Shown piece after piece: positions 46,847-58,916 of a DNA stretch of 64,000 nucleotides. Every line of letters starts with the position of its first letter. The first letter of the stretch is position 1. The DNA lies in contig OV884012.1 in the NCBI GenBank assembly GCA_930367205.1, positions 49,497,239 through 49,561,238 on the forward strand, written 5' to 3'. Position numbers and translations under genes: made by a program. This stretch comes from Acanthosoma haemorrhoidale. Taxonomy: Eukaryota > Arthropoda > Insecta > Hemiptera > Acanthosomatidae. The notes beneath the pieces were generated by a model that saw only the letters and a list, made by a program, of their open reading frames with translations, searched no databases and was not told where the DNA came from.

Positions 46847-48158
46847 ATGAAATTTTATCAACAAGTGATTTCTCAAAATAAAAAAAAAAGATCGAGATCA
46901 CTAGGTCCAACCCCGACAACGTCGCCTGTAAAGCGTAAACCAAGACGATCAACCAGGAATGTACAAATAACCTCTTCTGCGGCGAGTTCCATGGAAGAGA
47001 TACCTCCACAGGCCAGCACATCCAATAATGATCCCGCCATAGAGTCACCTTTCTTCACGCCAAACACCTTTGAGGCGTTGAAAAATATCCCAGCAGAAGA
47101 AATGGAAGTCAACAAAACTCCAACACAGCCCCAGCCGCCTCCTATATTTGTACGCAACATTAGCAACTTTAAATTACTATGCTCACAAATGAGCAAAATT
47201 GTTGGTACCGGAAAATATACGTGCCTAAATCGCTCTCGGGACACGAAAATATCTCCGGACACTCCCGATACTATTTATCAAATATTTGGACGAAACCAAT
47301 GCTGACTTTCACACCTATCAGCTGAAACAAGAACGCTCGCTCCGAGTAGTAATTAGAAACTTGCACCCGACCACACCAGCTGACGAAATCGAAGATGAAC
47401 TCTTTGCTCTTGGATTCAAAGTTCGCCAAATAACGAACGTGTTACGTGAGGATAAACAACAAGAGGGATCAATAAAAACGGCGTTACCACTGTTCTTCGT
47501 TGATCTCGAGCGAACACCTGGAGTAGAGAAGATTTATGAACTAACACACCTGTACTATACAAGGGTACAGGTTGAAAAACCGTTCCCCAAACGAGACATC
47601 GTCCAGTGCCATAATTGTCAGGCATATGGGCACACGAAATCTTACTGCCACCACCCTCCCAGATGTGTAAAGTGTAGTGGGCAGCACAAAAGCGAATTGT
47701 GCAAAAAGCCCCTAAAATCGCCTGCGGTATGCGTACTTTGCAAGCAAGGCCATCCGGCCAACTACAAGGGCTGCGAGGCTTACAGAACGCTGAAGTCGAG
47801 GACCGAACAACGCCGTCAGCCAGAAGTGGAAAAACTTGCAGCAAGAAGCGGCCCAGCCAGAAACTTGAGGCCTACTGTCTCTTTCGCCGATGCCGTTCGC
47901 AACAGAGAGCAGTCACAGGCACCACCCACCCCCTGTACACAAGATCACCTTTCCCAGCATTCCGTTCATCCCGTCAACCCACAAACTCTATCCCATCCTC
48001 AGCCACACATCTCGTACATTCCTCCACCTTCAAGTTCTTCGGATCTCACTAGCCTTTTAACCTCATTTCTTACAGAGTTCAGAACCCTAATTACTCCTCT
48101 CATTTCCCTACTTACAAATCTGGTCTCCTACCTTATCCCCGTTAAACAAAATCCATAA
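46847..48158 (+). pseudogene. Jockey ORF1, Gag-like nucleic-acid-binding protein
   Basis: Binds the element's RNA in the ribonucleoprotein particle. The start is ATG 46847; the first frame runs to a stop at 47303-47305 and carries a basic N-terminus (KKKRSRSLGPTPTTSPVKRK) and a PPPIFVRNISNFKLLCSQM motif typical of Jockey Gag. The reading then moves by one base at about 47281-47287 into the frame holding ETNADFHTYQLKQERSLRVV, IRNLHPTTPADEI and LPLFFVDLERT. Three zinc knuckles follow in order, CX2CX4HX4C, CX2CX3HX4C and CX2CX3HX6C, within about 47607-47774. The C-terminal tail is Pro/Ser-rich. The stop TAA at 48156-48158 directly abuts ORF2. Apart from the single-base shift the protein looks complete, so the shift is recent or a sequencing error. 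Confidence 0.9.
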
Positions 48159-50848
48159 GTGGATCCTTCCGACTCCTTATCCATTCTCCTTTGGAATGCG
48201 AATGGTGTTCGCACCCACACTAACGAACAGACAGCACTACTCCACGACAAGAACATCGACGTAGCTCTCATTACTGAAACAAGACTTACTAGCAAACGAC
48301 CATTTACGATTCGACAGTACCATACTTACCGAACTGATCACCCAGATGGAAGAGCTCATGCAGGTACCGCTGTCATTGTTCATAATTCCATTTCTCATCA
48401 CATAGTTCCTTTGGTAGCACATGATTTCCTTCAGTCCACTGCAGTGTCAATCAGCACCTTCCCTTTCCTCCTTACTCTAGCATCAGTGTACTGCCCTCCC
48501 AATAAATCCATTTCCGATTCCCAATTTATCTTCTTTCTAGACTCCATAGGACATTGTTTCCTTGTGGGTGGGGACTTTAATGCAAAGCACCACCACTGGG
48601 GGTCAAGATCCACGAATACACGCGGACGTGCTTTGCTGTCTGCACTCACACGGAAACATTGCTCCACGATCTCACCTGACACAGCCACCTATTGGCCATC
48701 AGATCCCAACCGAAATCCAGATCTCCTAGACTTCTTCTTCTACAATAGTTTAGGAACACTAAACTATTCACACAAGCGCCTCGATGACCTCTCCTCCGAT
48801 CATAGACCTTTATTATTAACCATTTCCCTAAAACCAATTCACAAACTATCTCCTCCTTCATTTATTAGGGGCCCAGTCGATTGGGACCACTTCCGTCAGC
48901 TTCTTACAGAGTCCGTAAACCTCAAATTATCCCTGAAAACATCCCAAGACCTAGACGATGCAGTGCATTCTTTCACTACTCTGGTCCAGAGGTCGGCTTG
49001 GGAGGCATCGTCACCCCATCGTCACCCAAAAATTCATAATCATAATAGTTTACCTCAGCATCTCAAAGATCTAATCCTATCCAAACGCCGCTCCAGAACA
49101 GTGTGGCAAAGATCCCGGCATCCTGCCGATCGCCCCTCGTACAATCAGTACTGCCGATTGGTAAAGCGGCGATTGGCATCCTTCCGTTCCGATTCTTTCA
49201 ATTCCTACCTCTCCTCTCTGTCTACCAGGGATAACTCCTTGTGGAATGTAACCAAAAAAATCCTAAAGTATCAACCTGTTTCACATCCGCTCCGTCGTGA
49301 TGATGGGTCCTGGGCGGCTTCGGATGGGGATAGGTCGGAGGAATTTGCTCTGCATCTTACCCATACTTTCACACCTAACCTTTCTCATCAAAGCCATACT
49401 CACAGCACAACTGTGGAAGATTTCCTCACTTCACCTATTCCTCTCTCTCTTCCACCAAAAGCCGTTAATCCCTCTGAGGTCAAATACCTTTTGAAAAACT
49501 TACCTTACCGAAAATCCCCTGGATATGATCTCCTTACTCCTCAAATTCTCAAACAACTTCCTCCTAAAGCCATAATCTTCCTAACCTATATATATAATTG
49601 CATTATCCGAACGACGCACTTCCCACTCTTCTGGAAACATTCCATTATTGTCCTATTCGCCAAACCCGGTAAACCACCCAATGACGCCTCATCTTACCGT
49701 CCAATAAGCCTACTCCCTATCCTCTCAAAAATATTTGAGAAACTTCTACTAAAACGTCTACTTCCAATTATTGAATCCAAAAACCTTTTTCCTACACACC
49801 AATTTGGTTTCCGCCAACGGCATTCCACTGCTCAACAAGGCCTTCGCGTTGTTGATCACATCTCCTCAGCCCTTGAAACCAAACAGTATTGCACTGCTGC
49901 CTTTCTTGATATAGCTCAAGCTTTTGACAGGGTTTGGCACACAGGTTTACTCTACAAGCTCAAAAGATATTTACCACAGACCCTTTTCCTAATCCTACAG
50001 TCCTACCTTTCAAACCGCTTCTTCCAAGTCCGCTGTGGTTTAGAATATTCAAACTACTATCCTATAAATGCAGGATTCCACAGGGCAGTGTCCTGGGCCC
50101 CATCCTCTACAACCTATACACCGCTGATGTCCCCTCTACTCCCAATACCTTCTTGGCCACATTTGCAGATGACACTGCAGTCTTGTCATTTGACCCAGAC
50201 CCCGACATAGCATCCCATAACCTTCAAAAACACCTTGACGAGATCGATTATTGGTGCAACCAATGGCGGATCAAAGTTAATGAAGCAAAATGTTCCCACA
50301 TTATCTTCACCCTTTGTCGCAAGTCTTGTCCACTAGTTTATTTTAATTCTATTCCTCTCCCTGTATCCGAGACAGTACGGTATTTAGGCTTCCATCTCGA
50401 TAAACGACTGACCTGGAACCCACATACGAGACTAAAAAGACAAGAACTAAACAGACGCTTTGGACAACTATACAGACTACTTCAAAGGACATCCCATCTC
50501 TCAATAGAAAATAAACTACTAATCTACAAAGTTATACTTAAACCAATCTGGACATACGGAATAGAGCTATGGGGGACAGCAAAAAAGTCGAACATCAAGC
50601 GTATCCAATCCTTTCAATCAAAAGTCCTGAGAACAATAGTAAATGCCCCTTATTATGTCAGCAACAAAACCCTTCATAACGACCTTAATATACCCTACAT
50701 TCTAGAACTCATCCCTTCCAAGTTTACGAAATTCCACAGTAGCCTTTCCAACCACCCTAATCCTGTAGCACAGTCACTGCACTGCGTCACTCATCCCTAT
50801 AATCCTCCTCGGAGACTGAAACGGCAGTGGCCTCGTGACCTGCTATAA
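48159..50848 (+). pseudogene. Jockey ORF2, endonuclease and reverse transcriptase
   Basis: Nicks target DNA and reverse-transcribes the element. The APE-like endonuclease (about residues 1-220) shows LLWNANGV, ITETRL (Glu40), VGGDFNAKHHHWGS (Asp139, Asn141) and SSDHRPLLL (Asp214, His215). The reverse transcriptase shows SYRPISLLP, HQFGFRQRHST, AFLDIAQAFDRVWH (residues 581-594), IPQGSVLGP and the catalytic FADD at 50162-50173, then a YLGFHLDKRLTW block and a C-terminal region ending RQWPRDLL. A one-base deletion near 50073, between the Asp-containing palm motif and IPQG, breaks the frame: the first part stops at 50210 and the rest reads in the next frame to TAA 50848. The likely start codon is GTG at 48159, directly after the ORF1 stop; an ancestral ATG lost by one change is plausible. 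Confidence 0.92.
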
Positions 50849-50861
50849 TCAAGTGACAGTA

Positions 50862-50888
50862 GGAGTCCTGGCAATGGCCAGTTTCTCC
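50862..50888 (+). other. Jockey 3'-UTR hairpin
   Basis: Fourteen bases after the ORF2 stop. GGAG and CTCC form an outer stem and CTGGC/GCCAG an inner stem with an AATG loop. It is identical at 19860-19886 and 41040-41066. Confidence 0.75.
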
Positions 50889-50998
50889 AATCATGTCCTG
50901 AATGAATGAGCGAGTGAATGATGAAATGTAAATATGGTATGAATGATCGTATATCTTAATTACTTATTGCCTAGCAAGGCAGATTGTAATTTTAGCAC

Positions 50999-51004
50999 AA
51001 TAAA
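50999..51004 (+). promoter_or_regulatory. LINE polyadenylation signal
   Basis: AATAAA lies about 17 bases before the proposed 3' end of the element, in the same position as in the 41011-41345 copy. Confidence 0.65.
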
Positions 51005-51033
51005 GGAATTATATATATATAAATTATTATTAA

Positions 51034-51417
51034 TATGTTTTTAATTTTAAGTATTTTTATTAGAATATTAGAATAGAAGGATAATTTCAAACTAAATACA
51101 GTTCAACACTTGACTCATTTGAATTTGAATTCGATTATAGAGATAACTGAAAATGAGAGCTTAAAGCTGTCAATAACGCCATTTCAATAAATAAGAAATT
51201 ATTAGTTTTGGAATGACAATTTAGCTATTTTTATAATTAGACCAAGCCACAATCCGGCAGTAATTTTTTTAATTAATTAATTTAACAATGTTTTTTTCAT
51301 GTTCGTCGTCTTATCGGGACGCATCCTCTCATAAACAGATAAAGTGACATTCATGTGTACATCATTACTACACAAAGACTTCCTTTTGTCTTTTTGAAAA
51401 AATTTTTACAGAATAAC
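51034..51417. other. AT-rich stretch, nothing recognised
   Basis: No ORF or repeat noted. Confidence 0.5.
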
Positions 51418-51929
51418 GATCAAAAGATGTGCATAATACCCTGCCTAATTTTTATTAATAATTATATAATTTTGTATTGAACGTGATTAAATTTCAACTA
51501 AAATGAGGATTTTCTGACCAGGAAATATATTAAAAAAATTATCACTGGTTTAATTTTATGGCGTTTTGTATTTGAATCACGCAACATATAGATTGCTTGC
51601 TTCACATAAGTGCTAAGTACTTTGAAACCGGTTTTCGAAAAATACAATTAAACGTTATCTCTTTTCGGAAAATAACAAGTTCTCAATTGTATTTTTCATT
51701 TGGACATATTTAGGTAAAACATGTTTTGTTAAAATAATTTTGAGCACCAATGAGAACTAAGTAATCCTCTTTACTCAGAACATTCAAGTTTCCCAAAATG
51801 TCACTTAGCACTTTTGTAAAGTAAGGCGTCGATATGTTGCCTGAGGATGGAATGAAAACGGTCCAAAACGTTGGAACAAACTAACTATTAATAAAAATGT
51901 TGGGAGGATATTATGCACATCTTTTAATC
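51418..51929. mobile_element. MITE-like unit with inverted ends
   Basis: The left end (51418-51460) and the right end (51886-51929, inverted) share GAT(C/T)AAAAGATGTGCATA and then TTTTTATTAATA, about 43 bases with a few mismatches. Between them is 425 bases of non-coding DNA. The right half holds CTGAGGATGGAATG and CCAAAACGTTGG near 51841-51873, a motif style often seen near the ends of non-coding repeats and Penelope-like elements. The flanks give no clear target duplication, so the class is uncertain. Confidence 0.55.
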
Positions 51930-53640
51930 ATCACCAACTTTTGCTATCTTTGAAATATAATATATGATTACAGAATAAAATGGAGTGTTATTGGTCAAAT
52001 GAATCGAATAGTATTAAGTACACTAGCTGTCTAGACAGTCATGGGTCCCAAACTGATCTCAGCTATTGGGGCTTTACTTTCCTCGTCCTTTATTTATCTA
52101 TTTAACCAAAAATAATGAAACTGATGAGAAATAATTCTCTTAAAAAAATAACCATTGAAGAGGAGATATCTACTTAGAAATGGAAAAGTACGTTTGACAA
52201 TTTCCTCGAGTCTGCTTGTCTATAAAATGTGCATGTCTGGCATTAACTATCCCGATCAAATACCACACACACGTTTCTCAGTGACTGGGCTAGGACAAAC
52301 CTCGTATCAGTGCAAGATAGTGTGAGAGGTAGAGGAATAAAGAGCATGCCAAGAACAGCGATAAGAGACAGTATTGACCTGATTAAACTGGCCTGAAACA
52401 CCTGACTCGGTAGAGGCGTACACCGCCATCTTCTGCAGGGCTAATCAAATCCGGGACTGTCTCCTTGTCCCGAACGTTGTATCCAACGGTCACTTGAGTC
52501 AGCGGAGCAAGTGAGACTGTTAAGACTCAATTTGTAGAGGAAGTAGGTCAGTCAGTGCACTATTTTGTCGTTGAACAACTATTCGTTGGGGTTTATTGAC
52601 AGCAAAAGGAAAGAAGGGTTACATACAGTGCAATTTTACATTCGAATTGTTTGATACTAAATAAAGTCAAATAATTAAATAATGAATAAAGGTTATTTTA
52701 CTAAGATTTAATTTATCGGGTTGAAAGGAGAACTCAACTTTAGTTTTCTCAATTGCGAATATCAAAATGGCTTACTTGCCCATAAGTTACGTGTTCCTAA
52801 AGCACAAGCCCTTTCAGCATCTCACAATGCCAATATTCAAACGATTCGTCATCAATGTGGTGTCAGATCTGTAACTATTGATTAGACACCCATAAGTGAC
52901 CTCTTTCAACCCGTTGCCCACAACCGCCACAGCATTTTGGGATTGAATTTGTTTGTATCGTGCTCTAGCTGTCAAGATCAGTGGCTTCTGCGAGGAATCT
53001 CCTCTATTCGTCGAAAAAAAAATTAATTTTAAGTTTTTAACTGTACGTAATGACTAATGAAACATATCCGGCAATTATGAAAACCCTGCCTGATCCATTA
53101 AAATGTCCGAGGTGAGAATCGGATTATTGTTGTCTTGGTCCAGGGAACTGTAGCCGTCTAAGGAAAAAAGTACATATATTTTTTTATCTATTAGCCACAC
53201 TCCATCCATTGACTTTAGTCATTTGGGCTATACAAAGGCCTGTACCGTGATTTATTTCGAGTTTGACACTATTTAGGTGAATCACCTTTTCATGGAGTTT
53301 AGACTACCTACAGGTGGACAACGTTTTCCCACCTCCGCAACACCCGCATGAGACCCCTTGTACAGAAAAGTTTCGTTTCACACCTAATAATTATATTTCA
53401 ACGCTGAAAGAATGGCGACTAACTGATAACCCACCATTCAGGATGCAGTGTTGAAAAACAAACCTTAAAACAGATAGCATACCGAGATCTACACTGATAT
53501 AGTTCTGGCTTGTTTAATTTACATTAAGTAACTATTTATCATAAGACTCCTTGGCAATCAAAATTCCTTTCAGAGTTACTTATTAGATATCAAATTACGC
53601 GTTAATTAAAAAAAAATTATTTAATTTCTTCCCGATCTCG
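51930..53640. other. Stretch with a GC-richer island
   Basis: About 52250-52560 is GC-richer and ORF-free. Other parts are AT-rich with nothing recognised. Confidence 0.35.
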
Positions 53641-53696
53641 GTCAAGTGGTAAGCAAATGCTGTATCCATCGTCGGCTTTTGATCTGAACCTTGGAA
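53641..53696 (+). other. tRNA-like (SINE-like) fragment
   Basis: TCAAGTGGTAAGCA resembles an A-box and, about 25 bases on, TTTTGATCTGAACC a degenerate B-box. No full cloverleaf forms. Possibly the head of an old tRNA-derived SINE. Confidence 0.3.
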
Positions 53697-56600
53697 GAGT
53701 GGAAAAAAAGTAAGGCTACCTCAGCTGGCTTCATTTACACAAAGCCCGAGAAGTTTGAGCAACCCCGGCTGGATTAATTATAAAGTCGGAAGATGCCGAG
53801 GAACTTGGACTTTTTCAAGGAGTGCACAAGTCCGATCCGACAAGCCTTTTTGAGATGACTCAAAAACAACACAGCTAATTAGAGGTCTTCACAAGTCAAA
53901 GCCAACTGATCAAAGGGCTCGATCCTTTATTTATTTATAAATTAACTATTTTCGTGTTTAGCCAACACAAAGAGTGGCTACAAAGATACTGGCCAATTAG
54001 ACGCTTGGTTGTTATTGTATCAAATCCTCTTAGGCGTGAAATTTCATCTCTTCAAAGTGGACTAGCCGTTTATTTATTTTTATTTTGTTTTTGTTTTTCT
54101 TATACCCGGTTACCTCTTTCATTATTCTTCTTAACCTTTTTTTCTCTTTTCAAAGGACGCTAATCTTTTTTTTGCAAAAAAACAACAAAAAACCCTTCGT
54201 TGGTAATTAAATTTCAGTAAAATGATTTTTTTCCTTTTTATTAAGATTAGATAATAGAGTAAACATTTCATATTTTACCAATATATAGTCCTAAATTGTT
54301 TTGATTTGGAACGACACAACATTTAAGTAGTTAACATACTTAGCTATGTAAAGATTTTAATGAGGAAACAAATTTGCTATTTATTGTGACTGTGCCAAAG
54401 TTTTTTTCTAGTTGCGTACATGTTGACTGATGATAGACTAATGAGTCCGAAACGATGCAGAAAAATGATGAATAAAAAAAAATCTATGAAAGGATATTAT
54501 GGATGAGGCTACATTTTTTAAGAAAACTGTATTTGTAAACAATGAAGTCATGGCAAGTACCCATTCAATATTTAAGATTGTTTACCCTCTGTGTTTTGAC
54601 AGGTTTAATAAAAATAAATATATGTATTTAAGTGAAGTTAATAAAAGATTTTGACAGAGAACAGGCTGAGATGGAGTGAAGGCTGGAGCTAAGTGGCTAA
54701 ATGAGAGGACCTTCAGGAGGCGGTTCATGATTGACGCGGCAGTCCCAATATTTCAGGATATATCTTGTATCGGCCTCGCCCACGGACCTGTCTGCCAGTT
54801 TTGACATATTGTCTCCCTGTCAGCCATTGGCTAATCATCTGGCTACTTTTGTAACTCCTCCTTTCACCATTGGCCAATTTCCCCCTGTCAACGGTCCTTA
54901 CCAGCCCAATACATAACTACTTGATAAATAAAAAATATAGAGAGATTCGAAGGGTTCCATTTATGAAGGAGGGTTTTCCACTGCTGATTTGAGTTCTCAT
55001 CCGGTCTTATCTTTTTTTTTGTATATAATATTTTATTATTGGATTAGTTGCCTCACAGTTTCCCTCCATTATTTATATTTTATTACCATTATCAAATAAT
55101 TAAATATTTCACAAGTTTGTTGTAACTTTGTTCAGTAAAATGATAGGGAATAATAGGGCTGACTACGCTGAAACTGCGACCTAAGCCAGTTCTTGTAAAG
55201 CAAAATTCATCAGCTTAAAGGAAATTTGAGAAGCTATATTATTGGCAAATGAACTAAAACAATAAAAAGGAATATTATAACAGCTCTGACCAGACATCGA
55301 ATCGGTCATGTGGACCTAATTCATTCGATCTGCCTGCCATAATATCTGAAACATTTTTAGTCTAATCTAAAGAGCAGCATTATTTAGCATTTTTTTTTGT
55401 TTATAAATCACCTTTGTTTTATTTAAAATAAAGTAATTAGTAAACGCGGACACTAATAATGAACAGGCGAATACACTACAAACTACAAACTAATCTATCG
55501 TTCCGGCACTATTGTCATCAATATTTGATGAGTATTTTTAGTGAAACTTCCTATAATAATCATAAATAATAAAATATTTTTATTATTAAAGATTATTTAT
55601 ATTAAAGTTAATCAATTACATAACAAAGAAATATAAAAAGGAAATATATTCATATGAGTTTATCAATTTTGCATTACGTCGTTGGATATGCATTTATAAA
55701 ATTAGTATTAAAAATAGTAAAATAGTTTCGTTTTAAATTAATACTACTTTATTGTGGATTAGAGGATTGTTATTAAAATAATGACTTAAGATAAGCAGTT
55801 TTCTCGGAATTATGAGCTATGATACCTCGCTGTCACGCTAATCTGGCAATTATACCATTAACATATTTAATAGTTACGCTACGATAAAGAAAATAATATA
55901 TTGTTAGCAAAAAGTAGCGTTATAGCTGATTCGTTGCAAGCATACAGCAATGCTATTCAGTTCTTAGAAGGGATCATTATTCTTAGCCTGCTTCGGTGTC
56001 ATTAGCCGAAAAGAGGTATTCAGTAAGAAAGAACCTTACCCGATTAATCAACCCAAATTGGAAAACAGGTTTGATTCATGAAGAGGGGCCAATGGCGGAA
56101 CGTTTAAATGTATGTGCCGTTTGAGAACCTAATGAGAGTGTGAAAGGTATTCGAGGTGAGTGTGAGGTCCCGTGAAGAAATTCAATGACGAGTACGAATT
56201 CCCAGGGCGATAAAATAAAAGGGAATGAATGGAATGGGAGAAATAAATGATGTAAAAAAAAAGGATCGAATCCGGCAGTGTGGAGGAAGAAAATATTCCG
56301 GTAGGGTCGCGGCCAAATACCCGATTAAAAGAAGGGAGTAGCTAATAAAATTTTATAAATATAACGAGAGGCTACGTGATTTGTGAACGGGAGAGAGCGG
56401 ACCCTTTGATTCCTCAAGGCAAAAACTTAAGCCCTTCTTATAACGGGCATTCCAGTAATGCTGGGGCCTTTCCATTCTCTCCATTGGCAAAAAGTAGGGT
56501 ATGCAAAAATATCCGCACTTCTGCACATAAGCTCGTGTGTTTTCATGGCTCAATTACTTCTTCTATGTGTCTCTTATCTCATGTAGACTCGCCAATTATG

Positions 56601-58848
56601 TATTTATATATATTTAAAATATACAGCTCTGATTTTTGCTCCTGGTTAGGGATAAGGAGTAATATTATATGGAGTGCGTTGCTAACAATAAATACCTAAT
56701 CCACCGCTGAAAATACCGCATAAATGACATCAGCACAGCCAAAGCCCAGGAATTAGTCACAAAGCTGAGGTTAAGACATCAACAGAACAGCCTGTCTAAA
56801 GTTAGTGCTCGTCAGTACTACTGCCATGTGCAACCCCTTAACAAATGGGAGTCCCTCAGTTCAGACCAACCCCTCGGTGATTTATTTTTACTCGGCTCGC
56901 GGGGGGAGGCGTCAAAGCTGAGTCGTTCGCGACAGGAATAGCCAGTTGATCCAGTGGGACATCGTAGAGGAGGGATCTCTGTTTGTTCCCAGCCAAGGCA
57001 TGGACAAATAACGAGCTCCGACATATGAAGCTGCTAGAACACATTTGTCTGTCAAATGAGTTTGTCTTTCATTTGTAAATAGTTGAACGGGAAGTCTGAA
57101 AAATAAAAATAACACATACGTATTTGTCTAGAGGAAGTAATTGTACATAACCTCCAGTTCGTTCCAGACACACCCGGAACACACACGGAAAAACATTACT
57201 GTGAATAAATTGAATTTTAAGTTCCATCTGAGCAAGTGTTCGCCTAAATCACCTAACTTTTTTACAGAAATGTTACAAAATCCCTTAATATACCTACAAA
57301 AATCAAAATTAGCACTGAAAAGGAGTCAGTGTATTTGTTTGTTTCTTCTCAAAACAGGGCGATGAATTTTTGTTTTTTCAAATGGGTCACATTTTTAAGT
57401 CAAAATAAGTTGATTAACTTTGAAAGAGAATTTTAAAGGATATATTGAAAGCAGTCAACTTCTGTCAACATATGGCAAACTGTGTCCGTTGGTTTTCAAG
57501 CATCCTTAATGGCAGCCTTCAAGACTCTTACTTTCTCTAAAATGAATACTTGACGACAATGGACTCCACCAACCAACCAAGCATAAAATAGGCAACCTGA
57601 CACTCCAAGGTACCAACCAGCTCAGAGCAATAAAGTTCATATTTGTCTTGAGTCACAGTTTTACAAAATTTACATTATTAAAGTAAAACTGTTATGATAA
57701 TTATCTGTGGCATGACGGGTCAATGAGGCTCAACACTGCACTATTACAAAGGATTTCCTAACATTTTTCGTGTTTCGCACTCAAAGAACGTTGCCTACTT
57801 GCTGGAAACTTCAGTATGTCAGAATAAATTACCTAAACAAAAGGATTCGTAAAAGATTACATCATTATAAAACTACAGTATTGTGCGATACACCTTCAAG
57901 ACTCATGTTCAGTAACATGTGTAATTTATACACAAAATGAACACATCTAACCACTGTACGCTGCACATAAATTTAATGAAAACTATATTTCCATAGTAAT
58001 AAACAATTCTAGGTTGTATGTATCTATGTTATATTGAGGTGCTGGTGAAAATTGTTTTAAATTTTCCCATAGCTGACTACGGTTTAGTCCTTAACAAGAT
58101 CATAAAAAGTAAATATGTACATAGATATAATTAATTACTAAATACCAAATTATGGCCAACTTATAAAAAAATATTAATTTGCGATTGAAACGATTTTACT
58201 ATATTACATCCTGATCGCAACATTTTTTTTTAGAAGTACATAAATTAGGTTTATTAAAAAATCAAAATGAATTGCACGCCTACTGCAAGATGCGGCCAAG
58301 GTCTAAGATGGTTGTGTTTGGTTTATCCTAGTAAGCTAACCCCAGAGAGCACCCCATTACTTCTAATTGGTTTTTTGGTAAAGGTTTAAGGGGATTTAGG
58401 CAAAGCTCAGCGGAAGATCATAAAAGTTCTTTTCCTTTTACCCTTTGCCTACCGCAGCCTTCTGTCCTTTCATCATTCGCCAGTTCCCTTTCTTTATGTT
58501 CCAACTTCCTTAAATCCAATGCTCCTACATTCCTGAAAGCCAGGGGCCTCCCAATGCTGGCATTAGGCAAATTGCGTTCTTATTCGAAATTATTTGACCA
58601 CTTCAGTCAATGGTGTAGCGATCATTAACGAAGACATAAAGCAATCCTTTAGACGGTTCCAGCTTGACTAAACCACATTTAATTGGCTACATATTAATAA
58701 GGAATATATTAAATATTACCGGTATTTTACTATAATTTACTAATCACAGGTTGGCTAACGTTAATGACTAACATTTCTGATCTCAGAAAAGGTAACAATT
58801 AGCAAACAAGTCCACTACATTAAAACAGCTCTTGTTTATTTATTTATT
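53697..58848. other. Long stretch with GC-richer islands
   Basis: Islands without convincing ORFs occur at about 53700-53930, 54650-54910 (with two CCATTGG words), 55920-56340, 56700-57030 and 58430-58620. The plus frame at 56376-56699 (107 codons) has no recognisable domain. Between the islands the DNA is AT-rich. No transposon ends noticed. Confidence 0.3.
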
Positions 58849-58916
58849 ACTTATAAATTTTACTTATCTTATTTTACTTATAAATTTTACTTATCTTATT
58901 TTACTTATAAATTTAT
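58849..58916. repeat. 27-bp tandem repeat
   Basis: The unit ACTTATAAATTTT plus ACTTATCTTATTTT is repeated 2.5 times without interruption. Confidence 0.92.

Larger units (their letters stand above)
46448..51021 (+). mobile_element. Near-complete Jockey-clade LINE
   Basis: A 4.57-kb element: 5' UTR (46448-46846), ORF1 Gag with zinc knuckles (46847-48158), ORF2 endonuclease/reverse transcriptase (48159-50848), a 3' UTR with hairpin and AATAAA (50999-51004), and a short TA-rich tail. AATTATTATTAA occurs at 46436-46447 and exactly again at 51022-51033, at the expected distance from both ends; it is a candidate 12-bp target duplication, though AT-rich and so weaker as evidence. One frameshift in each ORF makes the copy defective as sequenced. 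Relatives are at 19830, 23190 (minus) and 41011. It moves by target-primed reverse transcription and has no LTRs. Confidence 0.93.

Noticed and set aside
47416..47844. 142-codon minus-strand frame
   Set aside because: Shadow of Jockey ORF1, whose zinc knuckles are clearly on the plus strand.
56376..56699. 107-codon open frame
   Set aside because: No domain, biased composition and no splice or promoter context; not called as a gene.
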